This document shows, piece after piece, positions 6,644-13,124 of a DNA stretch of 13,124 bases. Location: the NCBI GenBank assembly GCA_913020705.1, contig CAJWBY010000138.1, positions 1 through 13,124 on the forward strand. The letters run 5' to 3'. The position numbers and the translations under genes were made by a program. Positions within the stretch are counted from its first letter, which is position 1. Each line of letters begins with the position of its first letter. The notes beneath the pieces are model-generated. The model did no database searches. It was not told the DNA's origin and worked only from the letters and a program-made list of their open reading frames with translations. The stretch is from an uncultured Colwellia sp. Lineage in GTDB: Bacteria; Pseudomonadota; Gammaproteobacteria; Enterobacterales; Alteromonadaceae.

Positions 6644-7906
6644 TTAGGCATTGATGAATTCATACCATTTTTGAAGGCTATAATCGTAAGTGGGCATTAC
6701 GGTATTCCAAACAGCAACATTGCTAAAGCGTTTTTCATAGCTTCCGCCTGAACGAGTATTACCTCTATAAACTGATACCTTATTGTCGGTGCCCTTTAAA
6801 TTTGTTGCTGCGGGTTTTCCGTCGTACCAATAGTCCCACTCTTGTGGTGATAAATAGCGAGAAGAACGTTGAGGGTTTGAAATATAATAGCCTTGTCTGG
6901 CAATAAAGGCGCCTGGCCAGCCAGACAGCCACCAATTCATATAATCATAAGCCGCATCTTTTGCTTTACCCGTTGTCGCTTTTGATAAGCACATTACTCC
7001 ATGCCAACCTCTGTAACCTTCTTTAGGTGCGGCATAAGTAACAGGTATATTCATACCGTTAAGTGATGCTACAGCAGGTGAAAACATACTTTCTATGACT
7101 ACTCTGCCAGATTTCATAAATTGAACCGACTCAGGCACAGAAGACCACATACCACTAAAGTGTCCTGATTGTTTTAAGCCAATTAATATACCAAAAAGCT
7201 GGTCTAATTCAGGCTTTGTCATGGCACCAATATTTCCAAAGGACATAAGACCTTTAGCTTGTGCAGCTAAAGCCAGATCAAAAAGTCCAATAGTCGGTGC
7301 ATTTATTGTCCCAACTCGACCATGATGTTTCTCGTCTAATAGCCAACCCCAGCTTTCTGTTTCGTAGGGTATACCTTTTTTAATAATGTCAGTGTTGTAA
7401 CCAAAAGAATCAACGTTATGAACATAAGGTAAAAAACTTATGTTGTTGGTGTGGTTTTCGCCTAACTGGTTGTTTTTTTGAATATGCAATAATTTATAAG
7501 GAGCATCCCCAGCACCGAATTTAGCCGACGGAGTAATTTGTCCCGTTTTAGTTAAATTATTAATTTCATCCCAGTGAGTAATTCTTCTTTTATCTATGGC
7601 TTGAATAGAGCCCGAACGCCAAAGCACATTAATACTATTTGACCATTGTTCGTACAAATCAAACGACTCTGGAAACATCGACGCTTTTTGTAAAACGGCG
7701 GCACTGCCCTTGGGTTCAAATACTAAATGAATACCAAGGTCTTCCATAGCTTTTTGTCTTAGCTCTTCTTGCAAGGTTACATGTGTACCTAAAATACGTA
7801 AGGTTACTTTATTTCGAGCAAATACATAGGGGGCTTTTACAATTGCAATTCCTGCTGCACCGCCGAGAGCTATTTTCTTAATAGCACTTCTACGAGACTT
7901 ATCCAT
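6644..7906 (-). CDS. Tat-exported ABC-type solute-binding protein, PotD-like
   Basis: This is a 420-residue periplasmic binding protein of the PotD/PotF-like extracellular solute-binding class. The N-terminus MDKSRRSAIKKIALGGAAG carries a twin-arginine motif (Arg5-Arg6) and a weakly hydrophobic Gly/Ala core, with probable cleavage after VFA (residue 30). The Tat motif lacks the usual Phe two residues after RR, so Sec export is possible. Typical binding-protein features are a conserved SFDLYEQWSN segment (81-90), the hinge-like FLPYVHNVDSFGYNTDII, and GWPGAFIARQGYY near the C-terminus. The ligand cannot be read from sequence; a polyamine or other small amine is a guess from the family. No permease or ATPase gene is adjacent. 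The next gene downstream is a hybrid kinase with a large periplasmic domain, so the protein may present a ligand to the kinase rather than feed a transporter. The ribosome site is weak. Confidence 0.82.
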   Translation of the reverse strand: MDKSRRSAIKKIALGGAAGIAIVKAPYVFARNKVTLRILGTHVTLQEELRQKAMEDLGIHLVFEPKGSAAVLQKASMFPESFDLYEQWSNSINVLWRSGSIQAIDKRRITHWDEINNLTKTGQITPSAKFGAGDAPYKLLHIQKNNQLGENHTNNISFLPYVHNVDSFGYNTDIIKKGIPYETESWGWLLDEKHHGRVGTINAPTIGLFDLALAAQAKGLMSFGNIGAMTKPELDQLFGILIGLKQSGHFSGMWSSVPESVQFMKSGRVVIESMFSPAVASLNGMNIPVTYAAPKEGYRGWHGVMCLSKATTGKAKDAAYDYMNWWLSGWPGAFIARQGYYISNPQRSSRYLSPQEWDYWYDGKPAATNLKGTDNKVSVYRGNTRSGGSYEKRFSNVAVWNTVMPTYDYSLQKWYEFINA

Positions 7907-7940
7907 TTGATTATTCGTATGTAATTAACGTGATGAATCA

Positions 7941-7968
7941 AGTATAGATAATAGATTGAAAAAATCTA
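7941..7968 (-). promoter_or_regulatory. Promoter and inverted repeat before the binding protein
   Basis: On the minus strand TATACT (7941-7946) is a five-of-six -10, with start near 7934 and a leader of about 28 bases. No good -35 is visible. Just upstream, TAGATT and AATCTA (7952-7968) form a 6-bp inverted repeat with a five-base centre, placed where an activator or repressor could control the binding-protein/kinase operon. Confidence 0.35.
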
Positions 7969-7982
7969 ATGTGATGCAAATA

Positions 7983-8010
7983 AAGAGTCTTAACCGAAGT
8001 GAAGACTCTT
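7983..8010 (-). terminator. ltaE terminator with UUCG loop
   Basis: AAGAGTCTT and AAGACTCTT pair as a 9-bp stem. Inside, after one C/T mismatch, AC-TTCG-GT forms a stable UUCG tetraloop. On the minus strand the stem runs into TTTATTT. It lies 24 bases past the ltaE stop and should separate ltaE from the binding-protein operon. Confidence 0.75.
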
Positions 8011-8033
8011 GGCTGAACCATTTGATATGAAAG

Positions 8034-9044
8034 TTAAACGAGTGTTAATTTTAAAGCTGAAATAAAGTTATCGATATCTTCTTTGCTAATATCTAGATGC
8101 GTGACTAAACGCATATTTTCACTCGGAGATATTATAATATTCATTGATTTTAGTGCTGTAGCGGCCGTATAAATATCAACAACTTGATCAACCTTAACGA
8201 ACACCATATTAGTAGTGACCTGCTCAACGTTAACTTCGAAACCTTCTATATTGTTAAGTTGATGTGCTAAATACTTTGCATTTTCGTGGTCAACTTTAAG
8301 CTTTTCTACATTTTCTGTTAATGCTATTTTGGCTGCTGCACAAAGAATTCCGGCTTGGCGCATTCCACCACCAAGTACCTTTCTCCAACGTCGGGCTTTG
8401 GTGATTAAGTCAGCTGAGCCTAATAATAACGATCCAATGGGTGCACCTAAACCTTTAGATAAGCACACTGACATGGTATCAAAATATTGTGCTATTTCAG
8501 TAATGTCTACATCTAATGCTGTTGCCGCGTTATACACTCGGGCACCGTCCAAATGTAAACTCAATTGATGCTTATTAACAAAGGCTCGAAGGTCAGCTAA
8601 ATACTGTAACGGAAGTACTTTACCGTTAATGGTATTTTCAATACTAACAAGTTTGGTACAAGCAAAATGTGAATCATCAGGCTTAATCGCTTGTTCTAAT
8701 TTAGTTAAGCTAATAGTGCCGTCTTTTTCATTTTCGATGGGTTGCGGTTGAATCGAACCGAGCACCGCAGCACCACCACCCTCAAACTTATAGTTATGAG
8801 CCTGCTGGCCACATAAATACTCATCGCCTCGACCACAATGTGCCATAAGGGCTAATAGATTTGCTTGCGTACCTGAGCTACAAAAAATTGCAGCCTCAAA
8901 ACCATGACGCTTAGCTGACCATTGCTCTAATTCATTTACTGTGGGGTCGTCACCATAAACATCATCACCAACCTCAGCCTGAGACATCGCATTACGCATT
9001 TTTATGGAGGGTCTGGTAACGGTATCAGAGCGAAAATCAATCAT
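8034..9044 (-). CDS. ltaE: Low-specificity L-threonine aldolase
   Basis: This is a PLP-dependent enzyme that cleaves L-threonine and L-allo-threonine to glycine and acetaldehyde in the cytoplasm. I chose the ATG at 9044, which gives 336 residues (E. coli LtaE has 333) and the family start MIDFRSDTVTRPS. An open frame extends to 9122, but those extra 26 residues (Tyr/Ser/Ile-rich) are unlike the family, and GGA sits about eight bases before the chosen ATG. Key residues are His83 in QAHNYKFEGGG, Asp166 and Arg169 in HLDGARV, the PLP-binding Lys197 in CLSKGLGAPIGS, Lys222 before VLGGGMRQ, and Arg312 in MRLVTH. They match the E. coli enzyme closely. The gene is monocistronic, divergent from putA, and ends at the hairpin at 7983-8010. 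It may supply glycine or degrade threonine and beta-hydroxy amino acids. Confidence 0.95.
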   Translation of the reverse strand: MIDFRSDTVTRPSIKMRNAMSQAEVGDDVYGDDPTVNELEQWSAKRHGFEAAIFCSSGTQANLLALMAHCGRGDEYLCGQQAHNYKFEGGGAAVLGSIQPQPIENEKDGTISLTKLEQAIKPDDSHFACTKLVSIENTINGKVLPLQYLADLRAFVNKHQLSLHLDGARVYNAATALDVDITEIAQYFDTMSVCLSKGLGAPIGSLLLGSADLITKARRWRKVLGGGMRQAGILCAAAKIALTENVEKLKVDHENAKYLAHQLNNIEGFEVNVEQVTTNMVFVKVDQVVDIYTAATALKSMNIIISPSENMRLVTHLDISKEDIDNFISALKLTLV

Positions 9045-9182
9045 TGTATAAATCCATATAAAGCAGTATGAACCAGAAGTATATACGGTTATGTCGCTGT
9101 AAATATAGCTAAATGACATCATTTAAAAAAATTAAAAAAGCTGGACCACCTCAAGTTAAATAGGAATATGCGACATGTTAAT

Positions 9183-9198
9183 TGTGATTGGCTGAACA
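9183..9198. promoter_or_regulatory. CRP-like site in the ltaE/putA divergent region
   Basis: TGTGA, six bases, GAACA matches the CRP core (TGTGA-N6-TCACA) at eight of ten positions. cAMP-CRP control of proline catabolism is established in enterics, so a site here would make sense for putA. It is far from the putA start (about 310 bases) and closer to ltaE (about 140 bases). GAACA also pairs with TGTTC at 9207-9211 as a small hairpin, an alternative explanation. Confidence 0.25.
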
Positions 9199-9242
9199 TT
9201 CTAAGGTGTTCGTTTATTGGAAAGTGGAGACTTTCTTAAATC

Positions 9243-9260
9243 GCTTTTATAAATAAAAGC
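9243..9260. repeat. 18-base palindrome in the ltaE/putA region
   Basis: GCTTTTAT-AA-ATAAAAGC has perfect 8-bp arms. It sits about 200 bases from ltaE and 250 from putA. Neither side is followed by a T-run, so an operator is likelier than a terminator. It may be the site of a separate putA regulator, since this PutA lacks its own DNA-binding domain. That link is inference. Confidence 0.3.
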
Positions 9261-9342
9261 AAGTTTCATATTTTGATGTAAACTCAATGAAATATTAATG
9301 AGTCTTATCTGCTTAATAAATAACGCTAAGTAAAAGTTAAAA

Positions 9343-9390
9343 ATGAACTATATATTTGTTGTGGTGGTGTTTCCGTACTTAATTCCGTAA
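9343..9390 (+). CDS. Possible 15-residue leader peptide before putA
   Basis: A short open frame encodes MNYIFVVVVFPYLIP and stop. It has proline codons at positions 11 and 15, the last directly before the stop. The stop codon overlaps the 5' side of the hairpin at 9384-9398. A hydrophobic leader ending Pro-stop upstream of an amino-acid catabolic gene recalls TnaC of the tryptophanase operon. Against it, no good Shine-Dalgarno is seen and a frame this short arises easily by chance. It ends 118 bases before the putA ATG. Confidence 0.2.
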   Translation: MNYIFVVVVFPYLIP

Positions 9391-9398
9391 AAAACGGA
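9384..9398. promoter_or_regulatory. Small hairpin upstream of putA
   Basis: TCCGT and ACGGA form a 5-bp stem around AAAAA. A second TTCCGTA at 9371-9377 could compete for the same 3' arm, giving two alternative pairings over the end of the small open frame at 9343-9390. No T-run follows, so it is not an intrinsic terminator. The remaining gap to putA is AT-rich with several weak -10-like hexamers and no clear promoter. Confidence 0.25.
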
Positions 9399-9508
9399 TA
9401 TTTCAGTAGCACATTCTGTTTATATTAGATTAATATGCGCAAATAAATTTTATTGTAATTAACGTTAAATAGTTTCAAAACACTATTTACTCTTTTTAGG
9501 GCAAGCAC

Positions 9509-12500
9509 ATGCTTTTTAATGGTTCTTATAACACTGACTGTCCAACGCGTCAGAAAATTCGTGAATTTTATCGTATTGATGAAAATATAGCGGTTGATCA
9601 TATTCTTCCTTTAGCAGAAGTTAATGTAAGTGCCCGAAGTCGAGCTTGGGAAAGAGCACGCAAAATGGTTTTGCAAATACGTAAAGACCAGGCGGGTAAT
9701 GGTGCAATAGATTCATTATTAAAAGAGTACTCGCTTTCAAGTGAAGAAGGCGTGGTATTGATGTGTTTGGCTGAAGCGTTGTTACGTGTTCCCGACAAGC
9801 ATACGCAAGATGCGTTAATTCGTGACAAAATATCTCAAGGTCAGTGGAGTACCCATTTAGGAGGCAGTGATTCATTATTTGTGAATGCTTCTTCTTGGGG
9901 ACTTTTGATCACAGGCTCTATGGTGAATTATGCCGATAATCGTAAGCAAGATAGTTTTGGTTTATTAAAAAGAACGATAGGGCGCCTAGGCGAGCCTGTT
10001 ATTCGCAAATCAATGAACTATGCCATGAAAATTATGGGCAAGCAGTTTGTGATGGGTGAAACCATTGTTGCGGCCACAGAAAGAGCGGCAACAAAAGAGC
10101 AACAAGGTTATGTTTATTCTTACGACATGCTTGGTGAAGGTGCTCGCACCATGGCCGATGCGACACGTTATTTGAAAGCGTATCAAGATGCGATAATCAC
10201 CATTGGTAATGCAGCGGTTGCCTCGGGTAAAAACGATCCGCGTAAAGTGCCGGGTATCTCGGTAAAGCTTTCTGCCATTCATCCACGTTATGAGTTTACC
10301 CACAAAGCACGCGTGATGGCTGAAATAGTACCAAAACTTAAAGCGCTTTGTTTACAAGCAAAACACTACAACATTGGTTTAACGGTTGACGCTGAAGAAT
10401 CTGAGCGATTAGATATCTCGCTTGATGTGATTGAAGCCGTTTTTAGCGATAAAGAATTAGCAGGTTGGAATGGTTTTGGTATAGCACTACAAGCTTATCA
10501 GAAACGCGCTATTTTTGTGGTTGATTGGTTACGTGAATTAACGTTGAAAGTTGATCGGAAAATGATGGTGCGATTAGTTAAAGGCGCTTATTGGGACAGT
10601 GAAATCAAAAATGCACAAAAAGACGGTCATCAGCATTTTCCTGTTTTTACACGCAAGTCTTCTACCGATGTTTCTTACCATGCTTGTGCGAATAAATTAT
10701 TAGATTACAGAGATACTATCTATCCACAATTTGCGACACACAATGCCTACACTGCAGCAACCATCGTCGAACTTGCTGGCGCAGATAAAGAAGGTTTTGA
10801 ATTTCAATGTTTACATGGCATGGGTGATTCCTTATACGACCAAATAGTCACCAATGAAAGTATTCAATGTCGTATTTACGCACCCGTAGGACAACATGAA
10901 GATTTACTGGCTTACTTAGTACGTCGCTTGCTAGAAAATGGCGCTAACTCTTCTTTTGTAAATGCTATTGTTGATGAGTCTCAACCGGTTGAGTCTTTAC
11001 TTGAAGACCCTGTTGAAAAAACACAGCGCTTAAAAGACAAATATAATAAACAAATACTTAAACCTGTTGCGTTGTATTACAGTGAAAATGGCGAAAACCG
11101 TGATAACTCGAAAGGGCTAGATTTAACTGATATTAATATCATTACCCCGTTGAAACTGTCACTCGATAACTGGTTTGAAAGTCACTTACTCAGTGAAAGT
11201 GATATCCCTGAGGGGGCAAGTGCGGTTAAGAATCCGGCGAACCATAGCGAAATTATTGGCTTTCACCAGCATCACGATAAAGAGAAAATGCTGGCGATGA
11301 TTGATACCGCAGAAATCGCCTTTTCTTCATGGTCACAAACACCCGTAGTAGAACGTGCGGCTTTATTATGCAGAGTTGCTGATATTCTTGAACGTCATAC
11401 CGACGAGCTTATTGCTTTATGTATTAAAGAAGCGGGTAAAATTGCGCAAGATGGTATTGATGAAGTGCGAGAAGCCGTTGATTTTTGTCGTTATTACGCA
11501 CAAAGAGCTATTGAACTAGAAGAAGATGAACGTTTAGAAGCGCGTGGAGTGGTGTTATGTATCAGTCCTTGGAACTTCCCATTAGCGATCTTTTTAGGGC
11601 AAGTTGCTGCAGCCATCGCCACCGGAAATACAGTATTGGCCAAACCTGCAGAGCAAACAAGCTTAATTGCCTTGCGTACTATTGAATTAATGAGATCTGT
11701 TGGATTACCTGATGGCGTTGTTCAAGCAGTTATTGCTCGAGGCAGTCAAGTAGGTCGCGTCATTATTCCTGACGACCGTATACAAACGGTAATGTTTACG
11801 GGATCTACTGAAACGGGCACCGTTATCTCACAAACCTTAGCTGACCGCGGTGGCGACCAAGTGCCACTCATTGCAGAAACGGGCGGTCAAAACTGTATGA
11901 TAGTTGACTCTACCGCTTTACCTGAGCAAGTGGTTGATGATGTTATATCGTCTGGGTTTCAATCAGCAGGGCAGCGCTGCTCTGCGCTTCGCGTATTATT
12001 TTTACAAGAAGACATTGCTGATAATGTTATTACCATGCTTAAAGGCGCATTAGCGGAATTACATGTCGGTAATCCCGCATTTTTAAGCACCGATGTTGGC
12101 CCTGTGATTGACCAAAAGGCACTCGATGCGCTTAATGCCCACAGCGAGTACATGAAAACTAACGGTCAACTGCTTTACCAATGTGATATATCTGATGAAG
12201 TCGCTGGCAATGAACACTTTTTCTTTGCCCCGCGACTTTATGAAATTAGTGACATTAGTGTATTGAAGCAAGAAGTCTTCGGTCCTTGTGTTCATGTTGT
12301 TCGCTTTAAAGGTAATGAAATAGAAGAAGTCATTGAGAGAGTCAATAGTACAGGTTTTGGTTTAACTATGGGGATTCATACTCGTATAGAACATAGAGCC
12401 ATTGAACTTGCAAAGCTATCACGTGCGGGTAATGTTTATATTAACCGTAATATGATTGGTGCAGTTGTGGGTGTACAACCTTTTGGTGGAAGAGGCCTTT

Positions 12501-13124
12501 CCGGTACAGGCCCTAAAGCTGGTGGGCCAAATTACCTTTCACGTTTAGTTGTTGAACAAGCAACTCCCGATGAAGACAAAGTAAATATGATACCTGAACA
12601 GGCGCTTGCCTTAGCAGGTGATAAAGCCGCTCAACATGAAGCAACTCGCATTATGAATAAAGCTAGTTTCGCTGAAAATAAATGGCGTTTGACTGATTTA
12701 AATACTCGTATTTCTTGTGTGCGCCAATTACTTGCCAAAATTGCTCATGTAGAAATTGTTGATGATTTAGCGGATGATTTAAATTGCACTTTAGCCGCAG
12801 CTCGTGATCAATTAATCAATATTGAAAAACGTATGAAGAAACCACAGGAGCTACCAGGGCCTACTGGTGAATCGAATATTATTTATTTGGAAAACCGTGG
12901 TAATGTTATTTGTTTTGCTGACGAAAATGTAAGCTTTCATTTTTGGATGATGTCTGTAGTGACAGCCTTAGCTACAGGTAATACTGTCATTAGCGTTGTA
13001 TCTGATTTATTTTATGATGAGGCATTAGCCTTTAGAGATAAGTTTATAGCAACCGGTGCTGACGAAGGGGTTTTACAAGTGGCAAAACTTACTCACTTAG
13101 AAGCTATGTTGGCTCATCCAGCAC
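9509..13124 (+). CDS. putA: Bifunctional proline dehydrogenase / P5C dehydrogenase (5' part)
   Basis: PutA oxidises proline to P5C with FAD, passing electrons to the quinone pool at the inner membrane, and then oxidises glutamate semialdehyde to glutamate with NAD+. The window holds 1205 codons and the frame runs off the right edge. The start ATG has AGGG seven bases upstream (9498-9501). The protein begins directly in the helical arm domain (MLFNGSYNTDCPTRQ) without the ribbon-helix-helix DNA-binding domain of E. coli PutA. It should therefore be an enzyme but not an autorepressor. PRODH barrel (about 180-480): DAEE at 294, RLVKGAYWD from Arg355, Tyr457, and YLVRR with Arg472-Arg473. P5CDH (about 570-1015): ISPWNFPL, Glu790 in AETGGQN, and nucleophile Cys824 in SAGQRCSALR. 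From about 1030 a further region resembles the ALDH-fold C-terminal domain of long PutAs (NRGNVICFADENVSFHFW). The frame is open throughout, with no sign of decay. Confidence 0.96.
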   Translation, partial: MLFNGSYNTDCPTRQKIREFYRIDENIAVDHILPLAEVNVSARSRAWERARKMVLQIRKDQAGNGAIDSLLKEYSLSSEEGVVLMCLAEALLRVPDKHTQDALIRDKISQGQWSTHLGGSDSLFVNASSWGLLITGSMVNYADNRKQDSFGLLKRTIGRLGEPVIRKSMNYAMKIMGKQFVMGETIVAATERAATKEQQGYVYSYDMLGEGARTMADATRYLKAYQDAIITIGNAAVASGKNDPRKVPGISVKLSAIHPRYEFTHKARVMAEIVPKLKALCLQAKHYNIGLTVDAEESERLDISLDVIEAVFSDKELAGWNGFGIALQAYQKRAIFVVDWLRELTLKVDRKMMVRLVKGAYWDSEIKNAQKDGHQHFPVFTRKSSTDVSYHACANKLLDYRDTIYPQFATHNAYTAATIVELAGADKEGFEFQCLHGMGDSLYDQIVTNESIQCRIYAPVGQHEDLLAYLVRRLLENGANSSFVNAIVDESQPVESLLEDPVEKTQRLKDKYNKQILKPVALYYSENGENRDNSKGLDLTDINIITPLKLSLDNWFESHLLSESDIPEGASAVKNPANHSEIIGFHQHHDKEKMLAMIDTAEIAFSSWSQTPVVERAALLCRVADILERHTDELIALCIKEAGKIAQDGIDEVREAVDFCRYYAQRAIELEEDERLEARGVVLCISPWNFPLAIFLGQVAAAIATGNTVLAKPAEQTSLIALRTIELMRSVGLPDGVVQAVIARGSQVGRVIIPDDRIQTVMFTGSTETGTVISQTLADRGGDQVPLIAETGGQNCMIVDSTALPEQVVDDVISSGFQSAGQRCSALRVLFLQEDIADNVITMLKGALAELHVGNPAFLSTDVGPVIDQKALDALNAHSEYMKTNGQLLYQCDISDEVAGNEHFFFAPRLYEISDISVLKQEVFGPCVHVVRFKGNEIEEVIERVNSTGFGLTMGIHTRIEHRAIELAKLSRAGNVYINRNMIGAVVGVQPFGGRGLSGTGPKAGGPNYLSRLVVEQATPDEDKVNMIPEQALALAGDKAAQHEATRIMNKASFAENKWRLTDLNTRISCVRQLLAKIAHVEIVDDLADDLNCTLAAARDQLINIEKRMKKPQELPGPTGESNIIYLENRGNVICFADENVSFHFWMMSVVTALATGNTVISVVSDLFYDEALAFRDKFIATGADEGVLQVAKLTHLEAMLAHPA

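Noticed and set aside
9045..9122. N-terminal extension of LtaE to the ATG at 9122
   Set aside because: The added 26 residues do not resemble the family. The standard LtaE N-terminus MIDFRSDTVTRPS begins at the ATG at 9044.
10010..10303. Antisense open frames within putA (also 9598-9875 and 11959-12295)
   Set aside because: They lie opposite highly conserved PutA coding sequence and show no recognisable protein features.

Overview
The window looks like chromosome of a cold-adapted marine gammaproteobacterium of the Alteromonadales, most like Colwellia or Thalassotalea. This rests on the low GC, the proteins (AstB, glutaminase, LtaE and a long PutA with classic gammaproteobacterial motifs), and the co-occurrence of a PEP-CTERM protein and a TorS-like hybrid kinase. 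The genus is inference. I see no insertion sequence, prophage, CRISPR array, tRNA or rRNA.

Layout. Positions 1-648 contain no protein gene. They start with two TGCACT boxes resembling NtrC sites. Then comes a tandem duplication (61-230 and 242-410), and each copy reads on the minus strand as a complete small-RNA gene: extended -10, a hairpin with a C-rich loop, an A/U-rich stretch and an intrinsic terminator. The rest is the astB leader, with a sigma-54-type promoter at 596-611. astB (649-1986, +) faces glsA (2103-3035, -) across a probable shared terminator. A 423-base gap with two palindromes leads to a secreted PEP-CTERM protein (3459-4247, +). That gene faces a minus-strand pair: a Tat-exported PotD-like solute-binding protein (6644-7906) followed 53 bases later by a hybrid histidine kinase (4281-6590). 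ltaE (8034-9044, -) ends at a clear UUCG-loop terminator. A 464-base divergent gap with palindromes and a possible 15-residue leader peptide separates ltaE from putA (9509 to the right edge, +), which is cut off by the window.

How the genes fit together. Four enzymes feed amino acids into central nitrogen metabolism: AstB in arginine succinyltransfer catabolism, glutaminase on glutamine, PutA on proline to glutamate, and LtaE cleaving threonine-type amino acids to glycine. They are not one operon; each has its own control region. The NtrC-like boxes and the sigma-54 promoter suggest nitrogen control at the left end. The binding protein and kinase have no permease or response regulator beside them and could form a periplasmic sensing pair. 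The least explained elements are the tandem small-RNA-like units, the binding protein/kinase pair and the region in front of putA.
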